Below, in pieces: positions 36,201 through 48,200 of a stretch of DNA of 64,000 nt. Position numbers and translations under genes: made by a program. The DNA comes from Morella rubra (lineage: Eukaryota; Streptophyta; Magnoliopsida; Fagales; Myricaceae): NCBI GenBank assembly GCA_003952965.2, contig CM025851.1:12742942-12806941 (forward strand), written 5' to 3'. Each line of letters begins with the position of its first letter. Position 1 is the first letter of the stretch. Under the pieces are notes generated by a model. That model was not told the origin of the DNA. It ran no database searches and worked only from the letters and a program-made list of their open reading frames with translations.

Positions 36201-37690
36201 GAAAATATAAGAGTTGAGAATCACCAAGAAATTATAAGAATAAAAAAAAAATGGTTGAAAGAGGATTTTAATAGGCCTCTAATGTTAATCTCCATATGAA
36301 AAACTAATTCAAGAAAATTTTATAGGACTCTTCATTAAAGAGATTGAATCAATTTGCAGAGACTTTATAGAGTTTCTTTAAATTAATTGCAATTAATATC
36401 TTTAAATAAAGAGATTTTATGGCTACATAACCCTCCTCTTAGGGCTGCAACTGCTTACTGATCATGCCCAAGACTCGACTGTATCAAGAATCTCGTGACA
36501 AGCAGCATATTCTCCCTGTAGTTGCGTAACAGGCCGGGCCGCTTAAGAGCCCATTGTCACAACATCAATGCATGGTGTAAAACAGTGATTGGGCCGCTAA
36601 ATGGAAGATAAACTTAAATCTAAATGTTTTATACGAGCCCATTATTTTTCTAAGCACTAATCCATTTTCTATTGTTCTGTGGAGCCGTAAAAGTGAGCAA
36701 GCATTCTGCGCTCGCTCTGGGTCAAGTTCCTCCCCAAAATATTGCCGCAGTGGGCCCCCTTTTGTACCATGGGTTTTCAGCCCATCTGAAACTTTGGGCG
36801 TTTACAAATGTTGTTTTTGCAAGCCTGGAACTATAACAAGATCTGCATAGAATCCGGAATCAGACCCAAGATTATGCTACTTTGCAACTAAAGGAAGATA
36901 AATATCAAATACGTTAATTAAGCCCGTGGCGAGATTTATAACGGCGACCAAACGTCAAAACTAAAATGAATGTTGGGACGTTACAGATTGGCTTTGCTTA
37001 TGCTCAGTACCGAATTCAAGAACCGACTTTGCTGGCCAACATTTCTAACTTGCTAATTAGGCATCTTATTTCCTCGATTCCGTATAAAGATAAAACCAAT
37101 TATCTACACATTTATGTCAGGATCTTACCTAACGCGTCTAATTACTTTTAATTATCTACAAATTTAAGACAATTCTTTGCATTCTAATAAGGATTGAAAT
37201 ATTTTTATAGGAAAAAAATTATATTTAAATTAAAAATCTTTTTCTTGTTAAAAAAAAGAAAAAAAGAAATTTTTTTCAAAAGGCCATTAACGAAAAGCTT
37301 TTCAAAATTATCATTTATTTGTGAAAATTTTGGGGTGATGAAAATTTTGGATAATAGGGTTAGTGATAAAGTGAAGATAATTTTATAAAAATTAAAAAAA
37401 AATAAAAAGAGAGAAGATTTAAATGAATATTTAATAAAAAAATTATTTAATAAAAGATAAATTATTTTATAATTTTTTTAATCATACCTAATTTTAGACT
37501 GCCAACAATTTTTCAAACAATCACCCATGATCTCTTGCGAGTTGTGCAGATAATAATTGAATAACTGAATTAGCTGGCCTTCGTAATTAGGCCCCTTCTT
37601 ATTAGGGAAGATATTTACTTTTGCCTTCCTATAATGTAAAAGCGAATCTGCTGCCCCTGACTTTATTATCTCTCCAAATGCGACAAGGTC
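33289..37690. other. Intergenic; degraded hAT-like repeat possible at 35818-36430
   Basis: No supported gene. The ATG frame 33910-34170 (86 codons) has no recognisable domain. CAGGGGTGGCTGATTGGGGG near 35820 resembles a hAT-family left end, and the AT-rich sequence that follows looks like decayed transposon DNA, but no right end was found. A (TA)n run lies at about 33840-33855. 37190-37480 is extremely AT-rich. Confidence 0.3.
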
Positions 37691-37975
37691 ATGGCTTCGT
37701 ACTCTTCGCCTCCCTCGCCTTCAAAACTTGCTTGCCAAGAAACCGTGCCTACCAAGAAACAGTGTTCTTATTACCTACACCCATCTCACAGTGAGGAACC
37801 CTGTGCCTACCAAGTTGTGCAATAATGTTTCGCCACGCATCATGCATGACATCACAAATGGAAAGCCAATATGCGATGTCTTATTATTCTCCATTTTTAC
37901 GGTCGCGTGCGACTCTCCAGCTGTATCTATCTGGACGCCTGGGGTTCTCTCCTAAATCGTCCTCGCTCAAAAGCG

Positions 37976-39796
37976 ATGGCCTCCACCGGACGTCTCCTTG
38001 GCCCTTCTGCTGTCGTAAATGTAACCCACTCTCCACGCCAGAACGCATACGTCGAGCCCATATTCTCCGAAGACAACCTACGCTTTACAGGAAAACAACC
38101 AACTGACTTCAATGATGCCCACGAAACCAAGTCGGACACCGAAGATTCGTACCTCGCCGGGAATCCGCCGAAGGGGCTAACGGAAAACTGCTCCGCGACC
38201 TTTTTATCGACGGGAAACGCCTGCCTTGACTTCTTCTTCCACGTGCTGCCTGATACCCTGCCTAAGGATCTGATCGGACGGCTCGAAGTGGCGTGGGCTC
38301 ACGACGCCCTTACCACCCTGAAACTGATCTTCAATCTCAGGGGTGTGAGAGGCACCGGAAAGTCTGATAAGGAAGGGTTCTACACCTCCGCCCTTTGGCT
38401 TCACAACAACCACCCTAAAACCCTTGCTCTCAACATCGGGGCTCTCGCTGATTTCGGGTACCTCAAGGACTTGCCCGAGATTCTCTACCGGCTTCTCGAA
38501 GGCTGCGAGGCTCGCAAACTCGCAAAGAGACAGAGATTTTCTTCGCAGAAACCTGAGAGTGGGGTACTCGATAAAGAGAAGGCTAGGCAATTGAGGAGAG
38601 AGAGGGAGATTTCTAAAGCTAAAAAGGCTTTGGGTACGTATAACGACGATCCCGATTATCGGTTTCTGTTTGAGTGCGTTTGCGATGTGTTTGCGGCGCT
38701 CTTGAAGTCGGATTTGGCATTTTTGGGCAGCGGGGAGGTTCGTAAGATTAGCCTCGCGTCGAAATGGTGCCCGACCATCGATTCGTCCTACGACAAGTCG
38801 TTGTTGATATGCGAAGGGATTGCGAGGCGGGTTTTTCCCAGAGAGTGCCATAAAGAGTACGAGGGCATTGAGGAGGCGCATTATGTGTATAGGATTCGAG
38901 ATAGATTGAGGAAAGAAATTCTTGGTCCGTTGCATAAGGCATTGGAGTTGCCGGAGGTTTATATGGGCGCCAACGAGTGGAATTTGTTGCCCTATAATAG
39001 GGTTGCTTCGGTGGCGATGAAGACTTACAAGGGGTTGTTCTTGAAGCACGACAAGGATAGGTTTGCGGAGTATCTGGAGAAGGTGAAGAGTGGGAAGGCG
39101 AAGATTGCTGCTGGGGCATTGCTTCCCCACGAGATCATAGGATCCCTGAATGGTGAGGATGGTGGTAAGGTGGCGGAGCTTCAGTGGGAAAGAATGGTCA
39201 GTGATCTTGCTGAGAAAGGGAAGCTCACGAATTGCATTGCGGTTTGTGATGTCTCGGGGAGTATGAATGGGACGCCCATGGAGGTTTGTGTGGCGCTAGG
39301 GCTGCTGGTCTCGGAGCTCAGCGAAGAGCCTTGGAAGGGAAAGGTGATTACATTTAGTGCGAATCCTGAGCTTCATTTGATTAAAGGGGATACCCTTCTT
39401 GCGAAGACTCAATTCATAAGGGAGATGGAGTGGGGTGGTAATACGGACTTTCAGAAAGTTTTTGATCGAATCTTGCAAGCTGCGGTTGATGCAAATCTTG
39501 TGGAGGATCAGCTAATTAAGAGAGTCTTTGTCTTTAGTGATATGGAATTTGATGCTGCTTGTGGTCGGTATCGGTATGGGGAGACAGGGGATGGGGGTTG
39601 GGAAACAGATTATGAGGTCATACAGAGGAAGTTCCGGGAGAAAGGATACAACAGGGTGCCTGAGATTGTATTTTGGAACCTTACGAGCTCATTGTCCACT
39701 CCGGTGGCTGCGAAGCAAAGTGGGGTAGCTCTTGTGAGTGGGTTTTCGAAGAAATTTGTTGACCATTTTCTTGGAGGGAGGGATTGTGAATCCTGA
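37976..39796 (+). CDS. DUF2828 / von Willebrand A-domain protein (L728-like)
   Basis: An intronless gene of 606 codons in the plant DUF2828 family, often annotated 'uncharacterized protein L728-like'; its biochemical role is unknown. The N-terminal helical region (about residues 70-180; NACLDFFFHVLPDTL, LIFNLRGVRGTGKSD) resembles the TROVE/Ro60-type repeat fold. A basic linker lies near 180-215. The C-terminal part is a vWA fold with a complete metal-ion-dependent adhesion site: DVSGS at 425-429, Thr490 in GNTDF and Asp522 in FSDMEFD. That suggests metal-dependent ligand binding. No signal peptide or membrane segment is seen. ATG 37976 is chosen because MASTGRLLGP fits family N-termini; an in-frame ATG at 37871 would add 35 unrelated residues. 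The expected C-terminal tail lies in another frame just past the stop, so the gene is either frameshifted or affected by an assembly error. A 44-codon ORF at 37691-37825 could be an upstream ORF. Confidence 0.88.
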   Translation: MASTGRLLGPSAVVNVTHSPRQNAYVEPIFSEDNLRFTGKQPTDFNDAHETKSDTEDSYLAGNPPKGLTENCSATFLSTGNACLDFFFHVLPDTLPKDLIGRLEVAWAHDALTTLKLIFNLRGVRGTGKSDKEGFYTSALWLHNNHPKTLALNIGALADFGYLKDLPEILYRLLEGCEARKLAKRQRFSSQKPESGVLDKEKARQLRREREISKAKKALGTYNDDPDYRFLFECVCDVFAALLKSDLAFLGSGEVRKISLASKWCPTIDSSYDKSLLICEGIARRVFPRECHKEYEGIEEAHYVYRIRDRLRKEILGPLHKALELPEVYMGANEWNLLPYNRVASVAMKTYKGLFLKHDKDRFAEYLEKVKSGKAKIAAGALLPHEIIGSLNGEDGGKVAELQWERMVSDLAEKGKLTNCIAVCDVSGSMNGTPMEVCVALGLLVSELSEEPWKGKVITFSANPELHLIKGDTLLAKTQFIREMEWGGNTDFQKVFDRILQAAVDANLVEDQLIKRVFVFSDMEFDAACGRYRYGETGDGGWETDYEVIQRKFREKGYNRVPEIVFWNLTSSLSTPVAAKQSGVALVSGFSKKFVDHFLGGRDCES

Positions 39797-39893
39797 AGAT
39801 GTGATGGGATTAGCCATCTCCGGTGAGGAGTACCAGAAACTTGCATGTATCCGGATATCTGAGGAGTACCAGAAACTTGCTGTATATGATTGA
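39783..39893 (+). pseudogene. Out-of-frame C-terminal tail of the DUF2828 gene, with duplication
   Basis: In a different frame from the upstream gene, this stretch reads IVNPEDVMGLAISGEEYQKL and ends ...YQKLAVYD before TGA. That is how DUF2828 proteins normally end. The frame is lost in the purine run GGAGGGAGGG (39774-39783). The 21-bp word at 39824-39844 recurs exactly at 39860-39880, 36 bp apart, so ISGEEYQKLA-type sequence is duplicated in frame (12 codons). Confidence 0.75.
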
Positions 39894-40739
39894 TAAATTG
39901 TCTTGAACTCAGCATCATTGCTATGAAAGTTGCATGTTGGTTACTCTCTCCTTAATTGAAAATTTTGATTTTTAACAACTGAAGATGACTGCTTCGTGTA
40001 TGCAAAAAGCTCTGGATGATATGGCAACGCAGTAACAAATTTGATTACTAAGGCTGTCGAGGTTAGAAAAATGTCATAGTTCCCGTTCATGATTTGCTGT
40101 TCACCGAGTCTGAGGAGTGCGAAGAATGTCAATCGTTGCATTTTGCTAGTTTTGTGCTTCCTAGAAATGCTCGGTTTGCTTGCAAATATGCCCAGCGACT
40201 GCCGAATCTCATTCGTGAAATCGAACTCAAGAATAACTCTGCCTCTCATGTATGGTAAACTGTTTTTCTATGAAGGCTCAGTGTTATTTTGATGAAATCT
40301 ACTATTCTCGTGATTCTTTATAATTGGTGAACGAAATAAGGATCAGTATAAAAGCAGAGTCAACTTCAGATTTGCAGTTGCCCGATCCATGTTTTGGCCC
40401 AAGTCTCTATTCTGTTAAAATATGGAACGCCAAACCTGCGACGTGCCTGACACCAAAGTCAATGATGCACTGGTCGCTGTTTAATTCGTGCTTTAGAAAA
40501 TGCATTTGACATATATCTCGGAAAAGCTATATCCTCATCATCCAAAACTCAACTGATGGCAGCAATCCGTTACCTGAGAGAGAGAGAGAGAGAGAGAGTG
40601 AGAGAGAGAGAGTGAGTGAGAGAGAGAGAGAGTGAGATTTCAGGAGGAACGGAGGCCGGAGGATGGGGGGCCGGCCGGCTGGGCGCTGACGGCTGGGAGT
40701 CTGTCACGTTTTGAAGAAGAAGTGAAAGTCTAACTCTGC
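39894..40739. other. Intergenic, 3' of the DUF2828 gene; (GA)n microsatellite
   Basis: Probable 3' UTR and flank. An interrupted (AG)n microsatellite occupies about 40575-40636. A GC-rich patch (GGCCGGCCGG near 40670-40680) follows. No gene is supported. Confidence 0.45.
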
Positions 40740-40768
40740 GTGACCTGGGTCAAAATGACCCAGGTCAC
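40740..40768. repeat. Perfect 12-bp palindromic hairpin
   Basis: GTGACCTGGGTC, the 5-base spacer AAAAT, then GACCCAGGTCAC: a perfect inverted repeat. A T/A-rich stretch follows. It may be the terminal hairpin of the adjacent MITE-like sequence. Confidence 0.75.
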
Positions 40769-40776
40769 CTATTTTA

Positions 40777-40955
40777 ATTTTTTTTTTTTAAAATTTAAAA
40801 ACCTTAAAAAGAAAAAAAAAGTGCCGGAACCGCCAAAATTGCCGGTTCCGGAAATTCCCATCTTTAGAATCCGGATTCGATATTTGTGCTGAAATCCCTG
40901 TACCGGAATCCGAACCGAAATTTCCGGTATAAACCGGATAAAATTCTTATCCTTA
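40777..40955. mobile_element. Truncated relative of the hAT-type element at 2140
   Basis: The end TTATCCTTA (40947-40955) resembles the TCACCCTTA terminus at 2840-2848. The interior is likewise rich in CCGGAA/TTCCGG words (GTGCCGGAACCGCC, GTACCGGAATCCGAAC). No matching left terminus was found, so it is probably truncated. Confidence 0.4.
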
Positions 40956-43199
40956 GAAGGGACTACCTTTGCTCCTCTCCCTACCCCCATTCAATAATTA
41001 GCGTAGAAGGTGCTGCACCAAATTAGTTTGGGTAAATGTCATTGTTAGTTTCTTAATTATGGGTTAATTTTAAATTCACTTTCTAATTATGAAAATTACT
41101 ATTTATATCCTTTAACTTTCAGAAATTATTAATATACGCTTCCCGTCCAAATAAACAGTTAAGTCTGAAATATATATAAAATAACCGAAATATCCTTAAG
41201 ATAGTTTTTTTAAAAATAAATTAAAAATATATAGATTACCGAAATATCCCTCCAAAACAATTAAAATCAGTTTCTTTTATTTTCTAGAGCATGGCCAGTA
41301 GTACAACTTTTTTTTTTTTTTTTTTCTTTTTTTCTTGGTTTTGGTGGTGGCGTGGGTACCTAATAATATTACATTTAACAAATGAATCTATGAAAGCTGA
41401 TAAATGCAAACAAGAGCATAGAGGCGGAACGAGCAGGAGCCGTCCCCTTCGCCTCATAAATCAGTTCAAAATTTTTTATTTATTTATTATTTTTTTATAT
41501 GGGTTAACCAAAGGCCGCCCCCTTATACCTGGCCCAGCGCCGAGGCTTTTAATGATCCTCTTTGTCTTCTTTTTGAATGTATTCAAGCCATCCATATTCT
41601 TTCTTCTCTATCTCGTGAGTCGCTCTGTTAGCTAATTTTTTCAAATTAGTTATTATCGAGACCACTGCTTATTGGTTGATGATAGCTGTAAATATTTTTT
41701 CATATTATTATAACTATTAACTACGACAGATACGACAAAGGTATCTTTGAGTAAAATAACCAGTACTTCATTAATATTTTTTTTTAAGTTTCAAAATATA
41801 TATATTACATGCTCGATTCATATTGTTAATTTAATTATTTATTATCGTAAACATTATCCTAGTTTCTTTCACAGATTTTTAATAAGATAGTGTGATTTGA
41901 GGGATTTTAATCCTATGTGTATTTATCAGGCATTAGATTTTCTACGTTTATACTTTTTCAACCCTGAGCTTAGATACAAGACTAAGGTAAAGTCTTTTTG
42001 CGGTGGCTGTAAGCAATTATAAAGAATTCATTACAAGTAACTAAACACGGCAATGCATTTTTTTGAGATAAATAAAATTTTCACTTATCAATTGTAAAGA
42101 GTTAAACATCAGTTTTAATACATTATAATTTCTAACTATTAATATTAGACGTAGTACCCTCTATTTAATTTTTCCGTGAAATAGCACAAAATTTTGTGTT
42201 TTACACTTTAAAATAACAACAATGCTTCCAATGACTTGTAAGTTGACAACAATACTCTTTTTTTTTTTTAATAAGTGTACAATAATACTCTTTGTCAGGT
42301 ATGAAGACTGACTTGCATAATAAAATAAGAGATAACTGAATGAATAATAGAATGATGGTTTACATCGAGAGAGAAAATTTTGAAACTATTGAGAATGAAG
42401 TCATTTTGCAACGTTTTTAGAACATGCAAACTCGTAGGATCCAATTGTCACCTCTTAGTCTCAAACAAATACGGTACGGTATTATAATATATTTTAATAT
42501 TTTTATTCCTTAATTTGATATTTTAACTTTAAGACATTTTTTTTCATTACGTAGTAAATTTTTTTTTTGTGCCATTTTCTCTTAAGAGTTTGCTCCCCTT
42601 CAAATTCATTCCTGATTTCGTCACTGAGCATAATCACAGTACCAAAACTCCTGAAGGGGTAACGACAACGGACAATGCTAGCTGACGAGCAAGGGCTTTA
42701 TATTAGAAACAAAGTGACCAAGTACAGAGATCCAGAACTTTAGCTGAACCAACAACAGTAGTACGGACAGTAGAACCTGATGATCCTCGCAGCACAAGAG
42801 CATGGATAAACCTAGTAGCTTGAAATTCTCAGCACAAACAGCGAAGCCACCTATCAAAACAGAACCTGATGATTCCTACTTAAGTAAGATTTGCACTTCA
42901 GAAAGAGCTTATCGTACAGGACAAAAATTAGTACCTTAAGAATGCCAAGAATATCTGGAACCTCAAAGTTAGCTCCTACATCTGATATTCATTAAGAAAT
43001 GGGCATGCCTTCGCAGCATAAAAATCTCCATGCCTTGTTTTCACAATTTGTCAGACGAGATCTGAGAGTGAGAAAACCCTAGCAGGTAAAAAGACCACTT
43101 TAAACCTCTTTTGAACGAGAACAGTTTGATAAACAAATGCTGTCAAGGTCTACTCTAACAATGAAACAGATGCAGAAAGAGGACAATAAGCATCTCAAA
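40956..43199. other. Intergenic, no gene seen
   Basis: AT-rich DNA with a T-run at about 41309-41326. The open frame at 41291-41635 is low complexity. Sequence near 41030-41170 looks like one arm of a MITE without its partner. Confidence 0.4.
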
Positions 43200-43640
43200 A
43201 AGCGAGAATTGGTCTTGATGGGCCATAAAATACCAAGCCCTATCAGACTGGGCCACCCTCGGCCTGGCCCATTGCTGGCATTCCCGCTTGTCCCTTAGGA
43301 GTCTTTAAGACCTCAAACTCCTGACCGAGCGTCCAAATAATCAAAAAGGTTATAAGGACCTATATGTTTGGAAACTCTCTCTTTCCTAATGGAACTCCAT
43401 ACTCTCATAAGCAGCAAACTCTTAACAAGTTTGTAACGCTAACACCCATATAAAAACCAAGGTAATCTCCTTCATATTTTCATGCTTAATTCTATTCTCT
43501 AAGCACAGATCACCTTCTCGAGATCTAACTTGGTCATCGGAGACTTGATCCGAGGCCACCCCCGATGATTTTTGCAGGATTAATCAGCTCTAGCTCCTTA
43601 GTGATTCTTGACACCACCAGGTCTATGTCTATGCAGAAAG
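43200..43640 (+). mobile_element. LTR-like remnant (possible solo LTR)
   Basis: The stretch with CTAACTTGGTCATCGGAGAC, GAGGCCACCCCCGATG and TTTTGCAGG resembles the R-U5 part of plant Ty3-type or TRIM LTRs, where an 'acttg-(g)catcggag ... caccccc' pattern is common. It is preceded by AAACTCTTAACAAG and a CCCATATAAAAACC TATA-like word at about 43446-43459. No second LTR, primer-binding site or coding region was found. Confidence 0.35.
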
Positions 43641-43854
43641 AGTAGTACCATATGCATCTAAAAAATCCAGAACAGTTTTGAACTTTGCCTGTAAAGAGCT
43701 TGCCATAAGCTTACAAACCAATATACTCCTATTAGTTGTGGAAGGAATGGCTAATGTTATATATGTTCTATACTAGGACTAGTATAGAGAGTAACACTAA
43801 AGGTAGAGAATAAAGCCCAGTTAGTAATGTTAGAATAAACATAACAATTAATTA

Positions 43855-44156
43855 GAAGGGGTAATTACCTTTTTAGTCTTTGGGTTTTACATCAATTTTA
43901 AAAAAATGGTCTCCAAGTTTCTATTTTGGTCAATTATGTCTTTAGTTTATTTTTGTTTATCAATTTAGTCCTTTCATCAACTTTACTGTCCAGGCACTTA
44001 ACCCCCATACAAGTCACATTCAATCAAAAAATGACATCTGTAGGAAAATTTATTTAAACAAAAATAAACTAGGGATGAATGACCAAAATGAAAACTTAAA
44101 GAACATTTTTTTACAATGGTATAAAATTTAAGGACGAAAAAGATGACTAACCCTAA
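43855..44156. repeat. MITE-like element, about 95-bp TIRs
   Basis: Left arm: GTAATTACCTTTTTAGTCTT, TTAAAAAAATGGTCTCCAAG, TTTTGGTCAATTATG. Its inverted partner lies at the right (TTAGTCATCTTTTTCGTCCT, TAAAAAAATGTTCTTTAAG, TTTTGGTCATTCATC on the reverse strand). It is about 300 bp and non-coding. Confidence 0.65.
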
Positions 44157-45229
44157 TTAGAATATGCGCCAGTGGAAACCATAACATAGAAAAAATTGAA
44201 AATGAAAAAAAGGACCAAAGAAGGGCACTACCTAGCGTGCGCTGCACAATGGGCTGGGGGAGATTTTTCCCCATCATCGCACTTATGGTGGAAGAGATCC
44301 CACACCGCGGCATAGCAGAAGAGATCCTCCCTCTAGTGTTGATCAGGTGAGATCTTTCCTTCTGGGTGCAGTGCGGTGGAAGGGGATCTCAACCTGAGCG
44401 ATGCGGGCCGCCGCGCATGTGTGGAGGCCGGAGGGGTAGATCCAAAAGCAAAAAAGCTATATATAAGGGTCATATTTGTAAACTAAATTTTTTTTAAATT
44501 TTGAGAATTTTGTAAAAATTAAGGTAGATTAGAGTTTTATTGAATTTTGAGAATAAACAGTGAAAAGTAAAATTTTTTTAGGTTAGATGAAAAAGTAAAG
44601 AAAGAGTTTTTGAATGAATGTTTATGTTTATTATAATAGAAAGAGATAAATTGATAAGAAAAAGAAATGATTTAATGTTTTTAATTTTTAGATTAAAATT
44701 TTAAATTAATTATATTTACAAAGGAAAATCTTGGAATGGAGAAAATTTTGATTTGCAAACATGCCAAAATGGTTGGATAGAGACAGATTGAAATTTATAA
44801 AGTTTAGAATTTGTGTTTCATAGAGCATTTAACGCAAAAAGAGGATAACAGTCTCAGAAAATTATGTGCCTGTGATCGATTTCTCCATGGGTCCTGCCTT
44901 GTACAGAAGCGCCCAACAAGATTTTTTTAATCCTTGTATGATTTTTCGTAATAGGATTGTGAGAGCGTAAATAAGATTCGTTTTTTTTTTTTTTTACTTA
45001 ATTCTTCGATTGGTCCGCCCTTCATATATATATTTTTTTCCACCAGATGCCATTATATCTAATACATATTCTTGCAAATTACCTTTATCTGCAAAAATAA
45101 ATTCTTTAAAAAAAAAAAGCTTATGTAGATGCGTGCGCATTCACTACGTTCTAGGTACTCGCCTCTAAATCTAACTTAACATTCGTGGGCTACTTCAGAC
45201 CTTAAATGCGAGCCCAAATTTAAGTACTT
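44157..45229. other. Intergenic, no gene seen
   Basis: A GC-richer patch at 44225-44440 (GAGATCC, GCGGGCCGCC) is followed by very AT-rich DNA. The minus-strand frame 44128-44313 has no recognisable family. Confidence 0.4.
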
Positions 45230-45244
45230 GATGTCATTTCCTCG
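45230..45244. repeat. Left target site duplication of the LINE (15 bp)
   Basis: GATGTCATTTCCTCG, repeated exactly at 48765-48779 directly after the A-tract of the LINE. Confidence 0.9.
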
Positions 45245-48200
45245 TTAAAAGTTTTGCAAATACTTCCTGGACAGAGCTGTTTTCTCGGACTATAGTTCAT
45301 CACTTGCCCAGAACATCCTCCGATCATTGTCCACTTCTTCTGGAATCTCATGGCCTTCAGTTCAAGGGCCCAAAACCTTTCAGATTTTGAACAGTTTTGG
45401 CTACGTGAATCTTCTAGCATGGCTGTTGTTAAAGGAGCTTGGAGTATTCGGGTGGGGGGTTCAATGGCGTTCCAGCTAAGCAGAAAATTGAGCAATACCC
45501 GAGTGGCTTTTACAAAGGTGGAATCGGGACGTTGTGGGTGTTTTACCTCAGAAAATCAAAAGATTACAACAGCAATTTATTGACCTTGAACAACAACCTT
45601 TTTCGGAGGAGACTGAAGAGGCTCTTATGTCCATTCGCTCTAATCTTCAGTCAGCAATGAAACAAGAAGAAGAATTATGGAAAGCCAAATCCCGGATTCA
45701 ATGGTTGACTACTACTGATTTAAACATCAGATTTTTTCATTTATCCACTGTGATAAGGAGACGCAGAAATGATATTAACCTGCTGCAGGATGGATCGGGT
45801 CATTGGTTTTCGGAAAGGACCGAGATTGGCAACTTATTTTTGAATCATTTCAAAGCTCTATATACCTCCACGGCTCCTCTCATGCATCCTGAAATGGCTG
45901 AACTGATGCACCCTGTTAGTACGGACTTTCAGAACAGATTTTTATGCAAACGACCGGATGAGAGGGAGATCGCTGATGTGGTGAAATAGTTGGGAGCTTC
46001 GAAAGCCCCCGGGCTGGATGGGATGACGGCATCCTTTTTTCAGCATTATTGGCGTACAGTGGGTAAATCGGTCGTCAGAATGATTTGGAGTTTCTTTGAC
46101 TCGGGCTTTTCGCTTCGACAGATCAATTATTCTTTTATTGCATTGATTCCGAAAACCAACGGCCCCTCTAGAGTCGAACAATTTCGGCCCATTGCCCTTT
46201 GTAAAGTTTGTTACAAAATCATTGCCAATCGGTTGAAGACCTTGCTGCCCAAGATTATTTCCACCACCCATTCTGCCTTTGTACTCGATCGGATGATTCA
46301 AGACAACTTAATTAGCGCTTCGGAGAATATGCATTCTATGAGTAGGAAAAAGGGTAGAAGCGGTTTGATGGCCCTGAAAATGGACATGGCTCAAGCGTAT
46401 GATTGTCTTGAATGGCCTTCTATCCTTCATGCTCTCCGGTGTTTTGGCTTTAGTTCGAATTGGATACAGTTAATTAGCTAGTGCATTTCCTCGGTCTCTT
46501 ATTCTCTACCGTTAAATGGCAGTATTTTTGGTCGTTTCTCTCCTACACGTGGACTGAGAAATCACTGCAGAAGCTTTATCTCGTAAATTCCAAAAGGCAG
46601 AGACTGAAGGCCTTCTTCATGGAATTAAGCCTTCTTGACAAGCTCCAATGGTTTCTCATCTATCCTTCGCGGATGACCTCCTTGTTTTTTGCAAGGCCAA
46701 TCTTAGAGAAGCTTGGATGGTGGACAGAATTTTGCAAGACTATTGTACTTGGTCTGATCAACTGGTTAATAAGTCTAAATGTTCCATCCACTTCAGACGT
46801 CCGAATACACTTCCGGAAGTGAGAGCTGCTATTATTGATGAACTTCAGCTGCAACCTATGAAGAAAAATAGCAAATATCTGGGCCTACCTCTATTTTGGG
46901 GGAGAGACAAAGCTAAGCATTTCAGTTTGGTTAAAGAAAGAATACAATCCAAATTATCAGGGTGGAAGTGTAAGACCCTCTCACAAGCTGGGCTTACCAC
47001 TCTCTTCAAGTCGGTGGTCACTACTCTCCCTCAATATTTCATGCAATCCTTGCATTTTCCAGCGGGTTGGTGCTCTCAAGTTGATAAGTTGGTGAAAGAT
47101 TTTTGGTGGGGCTTCCCCACGAACAAGTCCCATAATTACACTCCCAAAGCTTGGCACTCAATTTGTCAACCTAAGTTATTCGGTGGCCTGGGCATTCGTC
47201 GCATAAAGGAGATAAATTTGGCGTTTTCTGCAAAAGCTGGGATGGCATATCCTGAAACAACCGGATTCTCTATGGGCCCGGATCTTGAAGGCCAAGTATT
47301 TCCCAAGAACCTCCTTCCTTGAGTCCGTGCCAGTTTCTGGGTCTTCACTGGTTTGGCAGGGGATCAGCATGGCTAAAGAGCAGCTTCGGGGACAAATTTG
47401 CTTTGTTCCCAGGAACGGTGCGACCATCAATATTGGTACTGATCCTTAGATTCCTAATCATGCTGGTTTCAGGCCTACTTGGAGATTGGATGCTACTCTA
47501 CCTCCCAATATTAGTACAGTGGCTGATTTAGTTGATTTGGACATTGGTGAATGGAATGTAGCTCTTCTGCTTTCTCTTTTCTCTGACGACACAGTGGAAC
47601 ATATATTGGATCTCTCCCCTCCCAATCCCCAAAGAACGGATGCAGTCATTTGGGTTACTGATCCTGAGGGCGCTTTCAAGGTGAGAGGTGCAGTCAAGGC
47701 TGACTAGGATTCTCGGCATCCTTCTCGCTCTTACCTTAATGAAACGAACTGGTCCACTTTGTGGAAGCTCCCCTTATAGGATAGATTAAAACTTTTACTT
47801 TGGAAGATTGCAACGGAGGCTCTATCGGTACGTGCCCCTTCCTTTCGGCTTCACGAGCCCATTGATCCTTCACCTCTGTTATGCGTTGGTTGTGGGCAAC
47901 ATTTTGAGACAGTTTTACATGTCTTCCATGGCTGCACTCTGGCACGTCTCTTGTGGAGTACTTCTACTTGGGCTTTTGATATATCCCGTATTCCAGCCTC
48001 TTCGGCCGCGGATTGAATTCATATTCTTTTGAATGCGGATTCTCTTTTGGGCATCGAAACTCGATCTTTTCATTCCTTCATGCTTAATGCTACGTTGATT
48101 ATGGATGTCATATGCTTTTCACGTAACAAGTTTTTACATGAGGGGAGCCAGTGGTGGTATCAGATCTTTAGAACTCTCTCTCCTGTCGGTTTCAAGAATA

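Noticed and set aside
37871..37975. Upstream in-frame ATG extension of the DUF2828 gene
   Set aside because: The 35 extra residues are unlike family N-termini, while MASTGRLLGP at 37976 fits.
38204..39130. 308-codon minus-strand open frame
   Set aside because: It lies opposite the DUF2828 coding sequence, which has clear family motifs on the plus strand. It is a shadow frame in GC-richer coding DNA.
45220..45495. 91-codon minus-strand frame at the LINE 5' end
   Set aside because: It runs opposite the legible endonuclease end (SSDHCPLLL) on the plus strand.
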